A stretch of DNA of 64,000 nucleotides from Arthrobacter castelli DSM 16402 (GTDB taxonomy: Bacteria; Actinomycetota; Actinomycetes; Actinomycetales; Micrococcaceae), in contig NZ_AUMN01000003.1 of the NCBI RefSeq assembly GCF_000430705.1, forward strand, positions 1 through 64,000, in the 5' to 3' direction. Made by a program: the position numbers and the translations under genes. Below the pieces are notes generated by a model. That model did no database searches. It saw only the letters and a list, made by a program, of their open reading frames with translations, and was not told the DNA's origin. This document shows positions 45,347-53,315 of the stretch, in pieces (within the stretch, counting starts at the first letter, position 1; each line of letters begins with the position of its first letter).

Positions 45347-48301
45347 TCAGGCGCGGGAGCGGGTTCGTTCCTCAAGAAGTTCCAGCACGTGGTGGTAGTC
45401 CTTGCCGGTGGCCCGCGTCATGCCGAGTTCGCAGGTGCGGTTGCTGGAGGCATGCGCTGCGGCATCCAAGGCGACGACGTCGGCGGCCTGGGCGTCGGTG
45501 GCCGAGGCAGTCAGTTCGGGGTGGAGCATGCCCCGATCGCCGGCGAAGGCGCAGCAGCCCCAGTTCTCCGGCACGTCCACTCGTTCGGCGACGGCACCTG
45601 CGACGGCGTCGAGCGCCGGGTTGAGGTCGAGCTTGGTGGACGAGCAGGTGGGGTGCAGGGCAAGTGATTCCAGCTTCTCTGTCTCCGGCAGTCTGGGCAG
45701 GATCTGCTCGGCCGCGAACTGCACGGCGTCGACGACGGTCAGTGGCCGCTGCCCGGGTGCGGGTTGGTCGCTTTCGACGACGGCGAGCAGTCCTTCGGTG
45801 CAGGAGGTCGCGTCGCAGATGATCGGCAATGCCCCGTCCCGGGTGGCGTTCCGCAGTGCGGCAAGGGTCCTGCTGCGCATGGTGGCCTGGCCCTCGGCAA
45901 GTCCCTTCGATGACCAGGGCGTGCCGCAGCACAAACCGTCGATTCCGCCGGGAACGTGCAGGGTGACGCCGGCGCGCTCGCAGAGCTGCTCGAAGCTGTA
46001 TTGCACGCCGGTGCTTGCCGCCGCGTCGCCGGAACCGGACGCGCCGGCGTCGGACCTCCGGAACCCGTCCGCGCCGCGCCCGCTTCCGGCCGGCCCGAAC
46101 ATGGTGCCCACGCAGGCCGGAAAATAGACCGCCTCAATCGGTGTCTCCGAAACGGCGGTTGTGAACGCCGGCGCCGTGCCGGTCGCGGAACCCACCGCGG
46201 CGATATTCGAACCCGCAGCCGAAGCCCGCTTCCGTCCGGTCCCTCCCGACGGCAACTCCGATGAGTAGAGCGGCACATTGTCCGCTCCCAGCATTGCCCG
46301 CGCCAGCCGATTCGGCGCAACAACGGCACCGGCGGGCAGCTTCGCGATAGCGTCGAGCGCCACCGCCGCACCACGCGTAACGGCGCTCCAGTTCTTCGCG
46401 GCGGCATTCCAGAACCCGTTTTCGACCCGGCCGTTCGCTTCGCTGCGCAGCCGCTTCACCAGATCGCCGGTGTTGATATCGACCGGGCAGGCTGTCTGGC
46501 ACATTCCGTCCGCGGCGCAGGTCTGGACCGATTCGTAGTCGTAGTCGCGCTGCAGTTCGGCCACCAGGGCTGTATCGCCGTCGAGCCGTGCCTGTTCGAT
46601 GGCCCGCAGGGTGACGATCCGCTGCCGCGGGGTGAGGGTGAGGTCCTTGCTGGGGCAGACGGGTTCGCAGTAGCCGCAGGAGACGCAGCGGTCCACTTCT
46701 TCGGCGACGGCGGGCGCAGTCTTGATGTGGCGCAGGTGCGCTTGCGGGTCGTCGTCGAGGATCACGCCGGGATTGAGCATGCCGTCGGGATCGAACAGCC
46801 GCTTCAGGCTGCGCATGATGTCGTACAGTTCGTCGCCGTACTGTCGGCGCACGTAGGGCGCCATCACCCGTCCGGTGCCGTGTTCGGCCTTCAAGGATCC
46901 GCCTTCGGACAGCACCAGGTCCACCATGTCCTCGGTGAAGGCACTGTAGCGGTCCTGTTCCTCGGCGCTGGCGAACCGGTCGGTGAGCATGAAGTGAACG
47001 TTGCCGTCCTTGGCGTGCCCGAAGATCACGCTGTCCCGGTACCCGTAGGTATCGAACAACCGCCTCAGTTCCTTGCAGGTGGCCGCCAGCGCGGGAACCG
47101 GGACGACGATGTCTTCGAGCAGCGCCGTCGTGCCCTGCGGCCGGGCGCCGGAGACCGCGGCGTACAGGCCCTTGCGCAGCTTCCACAGCGCCGCGCGGAT
47201 GGCCGGATCGGTGCTGAACTCCGCCGGTGCGCTCAGCGGCAGCGAAGCGGTGGCCGCCAGGCCGTCCTGCTGCAGCGTCGCCAGGTTCGCTTCGTCGGGG
47301 GCGGAGTATTCGACCAGCAGCGCGGCATGGTCCTGCACCTCCAGTCCGGTGACGACGTCGGGGGCGCCGGGAAGTGCCTGGCCCACCTTCAGCGAGGTGG
47401 CATCCATCAGTTCCAGGGTGGCGGCTCCCGTTTCCACCAGGGCAGGCAGGGCTTTGGCGGCGGCGTCGAGGTTGTCGAACACCAGCAGCGCGGTGGCGGT
47501 GTGGGCCAGCTTCTCCACCGTCCGGAACACCGCTTCGGCAACGAATCCGAGGGTGCCTTCGCTGCCCACCATCAGATGGGCGAGCATGTCCACCGGGGCG
47601 TCGAAGTCGAGCAGCGCGTTGAGTCCATAGCCCATGGTGTTCTTACGGGTGAACTGCCGCCGCACCGTTTCGGCCGACTCCGGGTTGGAGCGTAGCCGTC
47701 GCGACAGCTCGACCAGACCCTCGTACAGCTCCGGTTCCAGGGTGCGCAGCCGTTCGTCCGCATCCGGTGCGCCGGTGTCGAGCACCGTGCCCGAGGGCAG
47801 CACCACGGTCATCGATTCGATCGTCCGATAGGCATTGTCGAGGGTGCCGCAATGCATGCCGGAGGAATTGTTTGCCACCACGCCGCCCACAGTGCAGGCC
47901 GTCTCACTGGCCGGATCCGGGCCGAATTTCCGCCCGTACCGGGCCAAACGGGCATTGAGCATCCGCACCGTGACGCCGGGCTGGACCCGTACCCGGGACC
48001 CGTCGTCGAGCACTTCCATTCTCTTGAAGCGCTTCCGGACATCGACCAGCACCCCGTCGGTGACAGCCTGCCCGCTCAGGCTCGTCCCGCCCGAACGCAG
48101 CATCAGCGGCACCTGCTCGGCGGCGCTGGCACGCAGCAGCCGTCCGACCTCTGCGGCGTCGGTTGGAATCGCGACCGCCGCCGGAATCAGCAGGAAGTGC
48201 GAGGCGTCGTGGGCGTTGGCGTGCAGATCAATGGCGCGGGTCTTGATGCGGTCCGGATCCGCCACCGCGGAGCGCAACGCACCGAGCATGTTCGTCGTCA
48301 T
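45347..48301 (-). CDS. FAD-linked and Fe-S dehydrogenase (D-2-hydroxyacid / D-lactate type, GlcD-GlpC fusion)
   Basis: The 984-residue protein joins a GlcD/Dld-like flavoprotein to a GlpC-like iron-sulfur part. From the N-terminus: a PCMH FAD domain (PLMLRSGGTSLSGQ, then GTVGGVVANNSSGMH-type loop), an FAD-oxidase C domain with HAKDGNVHFML, two 4Fe-4S ferredoxin motifs (CVSCGYCEPVCP and CAADGMCQTACP), and CCG domains near the end (HPTCSSTK, WGCCAFAGDRG). Such fusions oxidise D-lactate or other D-2-hydroxyacids and pass electrons to quinone. Two Gly/Ala/Ser-rich insertions sit in the C-terminal part. It is divergent from the small monooxygenase across an IclR-type palindrome. Confidence 0.92.
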   Translation of the reverse strand: MTTNMLGALRSAVADPDRIKTRAIDLHANAHDASHFLLIPAAVAIPTDAAEVGRLLRASAAEQVPLMLRSGGTSLSGQAVTDGVLVDVRKRFKRMEVLDDGSRVRVQPGVTVRMLNARLARYGRKFGPDPASETACTVGGVVANNSSGMHCGTLDNAYRTIESMTVVLPSGTVLDTGAPDADERLRTLEPELYEGLVELSRRLRSNPESAETVRRQFTRKNTMGYGLNALLDFDAPVDMLAHLMVGSEGTLGFVAEAVFRTVEKLAHTATALLVFDNLDAAAKALPALVETGAATLELMDATSLKVGQALPGAPDVVTGLEVQDHAALLVEYSAPDEANLATLQQDGLAATASLPLSAPAEFSTDPAIRAALWKLRKGLYAAVSGARPQGTTALLEDIVVPVPALAATCKELRRLFDTYGYRDSVIFGHAKDGNVHFMLTDRFASAEEQDRYSAFTEDMVDLVLSEGGSLKAEHGTGRVMAPYVRRQYGDELYDIMRSLKRLFDPDGMLNPGVILDDDPQAHLRHIKTAPAVAEEVDRCVSCGYCEPVCPSKDLTLTPRQRIVTLRAIEQARLDGDTALVAELQRDYDYESVQTCAADGMCQTACPVDINTGDLVKRLRSEANGRVENGFWNAAAKNWSAVTRGAAVALDAIAKLPAGAVVAPNRLARAMLGADNVPLYSSELPSGGTGRKRASAAGSNIAAVGSATGTAPAFTTAVSETPIEAVYFPACVGTMFGPAGSGRGADGFRRSDAGASGSGDAAASTGVQYSFEQLCERAGVTLHVPGGIDGLCCGTPWSSKGLAEGQATMRSRTLAALRNATRDGALPIICDATSCTEGLLAVVESDQPAPGQRPLTVVDAVQFAAEQILPRLPETEKLESLALHPTCSSTKLDLNPALDAVAGAVAERVDVPENWGCCAFAGDRGMLHPELTASATDAQAADVVALDAAAHASSNRTCELGMTRATGKDYHHVLELLEERTRSRA

Positions 48302-48371
48302 TGTCCGTAAAAGCCCCTGTTCGAATCGGTAATGACCAGTAAATAGCACTATGCAGGCCACTCTCAAACGG

Positions 48372-48392
48372 GGTTCTCACGAGGCGATAACC
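48372..48392. promoter_or_regulatory. Palindrome shared with 53006-53024 (IclR operator candidate)
   Basis: GG-TTCTC-ACGAGGC-GATAA-CC lies in the 165-base gap between the divergent FAD/Fe-S and monooxygenase genes, about 71-75 bases from each start. The reverse complement of the site at 53008-53024 differs from it in one core base. It is a candidate binding site of the IclR protein encoded at 48840. Confidence 0.65.
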
Positions 48393-48466
48393 GCTCTTGA
48401 GGGGAGAAGCAATCCTGGGACAGACTGCGATAGATCGTTCCACTGTTGTTGAAAGGCAGAAGCTTC

Positions 48467-48787
48467 ATGATTTTCATCGTCGTTAAGTTCAACGTTAAGC
48501 CGGACTGGTCCGACCGCTGGATTGACCTGACCCGTTCATTCACCGAAGCCACCCGCCAGGAACCGGGGAACCTGTGGTTCGACTGGTCCCGCAACGTGGA
48601 AGACCCCAATCAGTTCGTCCTGGTGGAAGCCTTTGAAGAAGACGCCGCAGCGGACCACGTCAACAGCGGGCACTTCGCCCAGGCGATGAAGGACATGCCG
48701 CAGGCACTTGTCGAAACGCCGCAGATCATCAGCGAACAGATCGACGCCGATGGCTGGGGCCGGATGGGTGAGCTCACCGTCGAATAA
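48467..48787 (+). CDS. Antibiotic-biosynthesis-monooxygenase (ABM/YgiN-like) protein
   Basis: The 106-residue protein is a dimeric ferredoxin-like fold ABM domain. It begins MIFIVVKFNVKPDWSDRWID and contains EPGNLWFDWSRNVEDPNQFV and the late HVNSGHFAQAMKDMPQAL with the typical SxHF motif. Members oxidise quinols or act on small aromatic compounds; some are involved in protecting quinone pools. The ATG at 48467 is behind GAAAGG. It lies 52 bases before iclR and is divergent from the FAD/Fe-S dehydrogenase, so the three may form one regulon. Confidence 0.85.
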   Translation: MIFIVVKFNVKPDWSDRWIDLTRSFTEATRQEPGNLWFDWSRNVEDPNQFVLVEAFEEDAAADHVNSGHFAQAMKDMPQALVETPQIISEQIDADGWGRMGELTVE

Positions 48788-48839
48788 GGGCCCCGACATT
48801 GGTTTTTGGTTTGGCGAACCCAACGTCCAAGATTGAGGC

Positions 48840-49637
48840 ATGGGACGTAACGATGCCCTCACGGGTATGGCCTCGGTGCAGAACGCCTTCGCCTTGCTCG
48901 ACGTGGTCGCGTCCGATGAGCGCGGCCTGCCGGCCAAGGAAATCGCGGCCGCCTTGGAGATGCCGCTTCCCTCCGTCTATCGGCTGCTGAAGACCCTCGT
49001 CGCGTCGGAGCATGTGGTGCATCTGAAGGATCAGAGCCGCTACGCGCTGGGTTACAAACTCCACGCGCTTGATACTTCGTTGCGTCGGCAAGTGGGAACG
49101 CCGGCCGCGGTGGCCCGGCTCATCCTGGAGCTTTTTTCACGAGGCGATGCCGCTGCTTATTACGCCGTTCACCGCGGTGACGACATCATCGTCGCCCATG
49201 TGGTGGATTCGCCGAAGCGGCCCCGGATTACCCCCATGGGCTTTGGATTTAATGACGCCGCCCACGCAACTGCCTTCGGAAAGATCCTGCTGGCGGGAAT
49301 GGACGACGACGAGCGGCGCAGGTACCTGGGCAGGCACGGGATGCCGGCGATGACTGATCAAACCATCAACACCGAGGCGGGGCTGGACAGCGAACTGGAA
49401 CGCGTGCTCAACAGCGGCATCGCCGTTGAGCGCGAAGAATTCATTTCCGGTTCCTCGTGCCTGGGTGCGCCGGTCACCAATGCCGCCGGCAGGATTGTCG
49501 GCTCCGTCGCCGTTTCCATCGACGCCGCCGAATTCAATGAGCGTTCGGCGAGGTTGGCGGTGCTGCTGCGCGACACCGCAGACAAGGTCAGCAGGACCCT
49601 GCGCGCGACGTCGGTCCTGCCCAACCGCCGCCAGTGA
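48840..49637 (+). CDS. IclR-family transcriptional regulator
   Basis: The 265-residue protein has an N-terminal winged helix (SVQNAFALLDVVASDERGLP, AKEIAAALEMPLPSVYRLLK) and a C-terminal IclR effector domain (GFGFNDAAHATAFGKILLAG, EREEFISGSSCLGAPV). IclR proteins often control catabolism of carboxylic acids or aromatic compounds. Two 17-bp palindromes of the same design, upstream at 48374 and downstream at 53008, mark the likely targets: the FAD/Fe-S and ABM genes on one side and the ADH/GMC operon on the other. The effector is not known. Confidence 0.93.
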   Translation: MGRNDALTGMASVQNAFALLDVVASDERGLPAKEIAAALEMPLPSVYRLLKTLVASEHVVHLKDQSRYALGYKLHALDTSLRRQVGTPAAVARLILELFSRGDAAAYYAVHRGDDIIVAHVVDSPKRPRITPMGFGFNDAAHATAFGKILLAGMDDDERRRYLGRHGMPAMTDQTINTEAGLDSELERVLNSGIAVEREEFISGSSCLGAPVTNAAGRIVGSVAVSIDAAEFNERSARLAVLLRDTADKVSRTLRATSVLPNRRQ

Positions 49638-49704
49638 CAACCTGACTCCGGACTTCCATGTACCGGCGTGGTCCTGCGGGCGTGATCCTGCGGGGGTCCC
49701 CGCC

Positions 49705-51288
49705 CTACAGCTCCGATGCCGCCATCTGGCCGGCAATGTACTCCGCCTGGCGTATTGCCAAGGCCACGATGGTCAGCGTCGGATTCGCCGCTCCGCCGGT
49801 GGTGAACTGCGAACCGTCGGAGACAAACAGATTCTTCACATCGTGTGTCTGTCCGAAGGCGTTGACCACACCATCTTCGGGCCGTTCACTCATCCGGGCA
49901 GTTCCCAGATTGTGCGTCGAAGGGTACGGCGGGGTGTGATGGGAAGACGCCGCACCGACCGCTTCGTAGAGCAGCGAACCCTGCTGATAGGCATGGTCCC
50001 GCATCGCGGCATCATTGGGATGGTCGCCGAAGTGGACGTTAGGCACCGGGATCCCCAAATGATCCTGGGCGCTGGTGTTCAGCGTGACCCGGTTGGACTC
50101 CTGCGGCATATCCTCGCCCACAATCCACAGCCCTGCGGTGTTGGCATAATCGTCCAGCAGCGCGGCGAATTCAGGACCCCACGCTCCCGGATCGACGAAG
50201 CTTGCCAGGAAGGCGGGCCCCAGGGCGATCGTCTGCAGGTAGTAGCCGCCTGCGAAGCCGCGGTCCCGATCGTGGCGCGATTCATCCGACACGACGCCGG
50301 CCATCGTCTCGCCCCGGTACATATTCACCGGCTGGTCGAACTTGGCAAAGACGGAACCGGTGGTGTGGCGCATGTAGTTCCGGCCCAGCTGTCCCGACGA
50401 ATTGGCCAGCCCGTCCGGGAACAGCGGCGACCCTGACAGCATCATCAGCCGCGGCGTTTCAATGGAGTTGCCCGCCACCGCCACCACGCGGGCCCGCTGG
50501 CGCTGCAATTCGCCGTCAGCATCGACATAGAGCACGCTGTCGACGAGTCCCTCTGGGGTGTGGGTGATCTGGACCGCCTGGCTGTTCGGACGCAGGTCCA
50601 GCTTGCCGGTCCGCAATGCCTTGGGGATCTCCGAGACGAGTGTGGACCACTTGGACTTGTTCTTGTCGCCCTGGAAATTGAACCCATCCTGGATCGACGC
50701 AGGCCGCTCGTCGTACGGTTCGGCGTTGGTGCCGTAGGGCCCGGTGGCGTAGTGCCGGTAGCCGAGTTTCTCTGCGCCGGCGGCGAGGACCTTGTAGTTG
50801 TTGTTGGCGGGCAGCGGCGGACGGCCGTGCCGGTGCGTGCTGCCGATCTTCTTTTCTGCCTTGTCATAGTAGGGGGCGAGGTCCTCCAGGCTGATGGGCC
50901 AGTCCGCCAGGTTCGCCCCTTCGATGCGCCCGTAGGTGCTGCGCGCCTTGAATTCGTGCGCCTTGAACCGTGGCGTCGCTCCCGACCAGTGGGTGGTGGT
51001 GCCGCCAACGGCCTTGACGATCCATGCCGGCAGGTTCGGGAAGTCGCGGGCGAGGCGCCAGCTGCCGGAGGTGGTCCGCGGATCCAGCCAGGCCATCTGG
51101 TTGAAAGCTTCCCATTCATTGTTCACATAGTCATCACTGGTGAGGTGGTGGCCCGCCTCGAGGACCACGACCTTGATGCCCTTTGAGGTGAGTTCGTGGG
51201 CCAAGGTGCCGCCGCCTGCTCCGGAACCAATGATGACAGCGACCGAATCGTCGTCGTAGTCAAAAGTGGCTGATTGTTCCTCGGTCAT
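49705..51288 (-). CDS. GMC-family flavoprotein oxidoreductase
   Basis: The 527-residue protein is a glucose-methanol-choline type FAD enzyme that oxidises an alcohol or sugar. The FAD loop is VAVIIGSGAGGGTLAHEL, then GGTTTHWSGATPRF, GNSIETPRLMMLSGS, THNLGTARMSERP and the final VSDGSQFTTGGAANPTLTIV. The catalytic His is in the late HNLGT region or the GGAANPT loop. The style is that of gluconate/sorbitol dehydrogenase large subunits, and its partner gene encodes a subunit-3-like protein, with which it overlaps by 4 bases. No Tat signal and no cytochrome c gene are present, so electrons may go to another acceptor. Confidence 0.92.
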   Translation of the reverse strand: MTEEQSATFDYDDDSVAVIIGSGAGGGTLAHELTSKGIKVVVLEAGHHLTSDDYVNNEWEAFNQMAWLDPRTTSGSWRLARDFPNLPAWIVKAVGGTTTHWSGATPRFKAHEFKARSTYGRIEGANLADWPISLEDLAPYYDKAEKKIGSTHRHGRPPLPANNNYKVLAAGAEKLGYRHYATGPYGTNAEPYDERPASIQDGFNFQGDKNKSKWSTLVSEIPKALRTGKLDLRPNSQAVQITHTPEGLVDSVLYVDADGELQRQRARVVAVAGNSIETPRLMMLSGSPLFPDGLANSSGQLGRNYMRHTTGSVFAKFDQPVNMYRGETMAGVVSDESRHDRDRGFAGGYYLQTIALGPAFLASFVDPGAWGPEFAALLDDYANTAGLWIVGEDMPQESNRVTLNTSAQDHLGIPVPNVHFGDHPNDAAMRDHAYQQGSLLYEAVGAASSHHTPPYPSTHNLGTARMSERPEDGVVNAFGQTHDVKNLFVSDGSQFTTGGAANPTLTIVALAIRQAEYIAGQMAASEL

Positions 51289-51887
51289 AGCCTCTGAGCT
51301 CCTCTAACTTTGTCCTGGCCTTTGAACAGGTCGTCTACCGGTTCCTCATCGGTTTCTTCGCTTGATTCCTTGACGCGGGTGGGCGCCGTCCGGGCGATCT
51401 TGTAGGGCAGCGGCCCCGTTTCCGGCAGGGGGTCGTCGCTCTCTTCAATGCGAGGTTCGGGCAGCCACCTCAAGTCGTTGAAGCCCCGGTTGATGTACCC
51501 GCCCTTGGAGAAGGACTCTCCCTCGTAGCCCAGCACATCCCAGACTTCGGGATCGTCGTAGAAGCTCAGCACCGTCGTCCTGCGGATAAAGCCGAAGAAT
51601 TCCAGGTCGGTGATGCGCTTGAGCACTGCCAGCGCGCGGTCATCGGACAGTTCAAGGAAATGTTCGTCAGTCATCGAATCGATGGTGATGAGGCCTTGGG
51701 TGAGCGCCACACGGAACCAGGTCGACTCATCGGCCTCGGTGACGATCTTCTGCGCCATCCGCTCGTAGGGCCCGTCGGGGATCTGCGGATGCGGAAACGC
51801 CACCCTGATCATCCGGGTGAGCGTCCGCCTCGCTTCATCGGTCAGCTCCAACGCATTCAGCGCGGCAAATTTGGCCGGGAACGCCAT
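51285..51887 (-). CDS. Gluconate-2-dehydrogenase subunit 3-like protein
   Basis: The 200-residue protein matches the gluconate 2-dehydrogenase subunit 3 family: LTDEARRTLTRMIRVAFPHP, LITIDSMTDEHFLELSDDRA, FFGFIRRTTVLSFYDDPEVW and LGYEGESFSKGGYINRGFND. In known enzymes this small subunit goes with the GMC flavoprotein and is needed for export or stability. Here the usual twin-arginine signal is missing. The C-terminus is an acidic tail. It lies between adh and the GMC gene in one operon. Confidence 0.88.
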   Translation of the reverse strand: MAFPAKFAALNALELTDEARRTLTRMIRVAFPHPQIPDGPYERMAQKIVTEADESTWFRVALTQGLITIDSMTDEHFLELSDDRALAVLKRITDLEFFGFIRRTTVLSFYDDPEVWDVLGYEGESFSKGGYINRGFNDLRWLPEPRIEESDDPLPETGPLPYKIARTAPTRVKESSEETDEEPVDDLFKGQDKVRGAQRL

Positions 51888-51910
51888 GCTTGTTCACCTT
51901 TGCTTTCTGT

Positions 51911-52942
51911 CTATTTATTGAGGTTCGGCACGAGGATGCCCCGGCCGACCAACCGACCGTTGTCCAGGTCCTGCATCGCCTGGATGGCGTCGGCGAGATC
52001 GTAGGTCTGGGTGTGCAGCGTGACTTCCTGCTGTGCGGTCAGGGTCATCAGCTCCACCAGGTCGAGGTAGGTGCCCACGAGGTTGCCGATGACGTTGATT
52101 TCCCGCGAAATGATTTCGATGGTGTCGACATTGACGGCGCCACCGTAGCCAATGCTGAAATAGCTGCCCTGGTTGCGCAGGGCCGTGATGCCACTGGACT
52201 CGGTCCCGTCTTCGCCCACGAAGTCGAAGACCACATGGGCGCCGCCGTCGGTTATCTCGAGGAGCTTGCCGGCACCGTCTGCGGAATTGACCGTATGGTC
52301 GGCGCCAAGCGAAGAAGCCAGTTCAAGTGCCTCCGGTGACTTGTCCACCACCGTGATTTCCGCTGCGGTGAGCGCCTTCAGGGATTGGACGCCGATGTGC
52401 CCCAGGCCCCCGCTGCCGATGACGACGGCGTGGGTTCCCGGAGCAAGCAGCGGTACAGCTTTGCGGACGGCGTGGTAAGCCGTCAGCCCGGCGTCGGCGA
52501 GGGCCGCGATGTCCACCGGTTCCAGGCTGGGGTCCAGCTTGACCACCGACCGTGCGTTCGTCTTCATCAATTCGGCCATGCCGCCGTCGACATTAAGGCC
52601 GGGGAAAGTGGAGTTTTCACAATGCGAGTCCTGCCCGGAGCGGCACGGCAGGCACAGACCGCAGGTGACCAGCGGATGCATGATCACCGTGTCGCCGGGA
52701 GCCACATTGCTGACGGCGCTGCCAACCTCTTTGACCCATCCGGCGTTCTCATGGCCGATGATGTAGGGCAGAGATGGATTTTGGATGGGGTCCCACTGGC
52801 CTTCGATGACGTGCAGGTCAGTGCGGCAGAGACCGGCGGCGCCAATCTGCACGATCACGTCCCACGGACCCTCGATGCCCGGCTCCGCGACATCATCGAT
52901 CCGCGGATCCTCATGATAGTTGTGCACCCTGACGGCTTTCAT
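51911..52942 (-). CDS. Zinc-dependent NAD(P) alcohol dehydrogenase
   Basis: The 343-residue protein is a zinc medium-chain dehydrogenase. It starts MKAVRVHNYHEDPRIDDVAE; catalytic-zinc residues are seen in LCRTDLHVIEG and GHENAGWV; the structural zinc cysteines are in CGLCLPCRSGQDSHC; the nucleotide loop is GSGGLGHIGVQ. The strong AAAGGAGG precedes the ATG at 52942. It heads the leftward operon adh - subunit 3 - GMC, 67-82 bases downstream of an IclR-type palindrome. The operon would oxidise an alcohol, aldehyde or polyol in two steps. Confidence 0.92.
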   Translation of the reverse strand: MKAVRVHNYHEDPRIDDVAEPGIEGPWDVIVQIGAAGLCRTDLHVIEGQWDPIQNPSLPYIIGHENAGWVKEVGSAVSNVAPGDTVIMHPLVTCGLCLPCRSGQDSHCENSTFPGLNVDGGMAELMKTNARSVVKLDPSLEPVDIAALADAGLTAYHAVRKAVPLLAPGTHAVVIGSGGLGHIGVQSLKALTAAEITVVDKSPEALELASSLGADHTVNSADGAGKLLEITDGGAHVVFDFVGEDGTESSGITALRNQGSYFSIGYGGAVNVDTIEIISREINVIGNLVGTYLDLVELMTLTAQQEVTLHTQTYDLADAIQAMQDLDNGRLVGRGILVPNLNK

Positions 52943-53005
52943 GATCCTCCTTTGCGAAGCACTCTCCTGATGAGTGTGTCGCCGATCACAAGGAATGCCA
53001 AGGGT

Positions 53006-53024
53006 GGTTCTCGCCTCGTGAGAA
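53006..53024. promoter_or_regulatory. Palindrome shared with 48372-48392 (IclR operator candidate)
   Basis: TTCTC-GCCTCGT-GAGAA (53008-53024) is a perfect 5+5 palindrome ahead of the adh operon. In the reverse direction it reads TTCTCACGAGGCGAGAA, the same as the site at 48374-48390 except for one base. Confidence 0.7.
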
Positions 53025-53315
53025 TGAGAGTTGGAGGCTGGATGACGGAGGGCTCGCAGCGCTACGGGGGTGGAGTCGACGGATGCGACATTAGTATCCA
53101 AGCGCCGCGGAAACTGCGCACTTTGCCTGTTTTGAACAGGAATTACAGCCACTGTCCGCCGGGAATTCTACTTAATTGTGTGACAGCAGCGCGGATTCTT
53201 GTTTCACTGGAGCAGGTGCAAAGAACGATGGAGATGCCCGATTCTTCCAGTACTGCCGCCCCTGTCGAGACAGGGCGGAAGCTGGTGTCGGATCGTCGGG
53301 CGATGGGAGGAAATC

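Noticed and set aside
49137-49148. Third IclR site (TCACGAGGCGAT) inside the iclR gene
   Set aside because: Twelve bases match the site at 48372-48392, but the left TTCTC half is only partly present (TTTTC) and the right half is lost. It lies in coding sequence and is probably chance.
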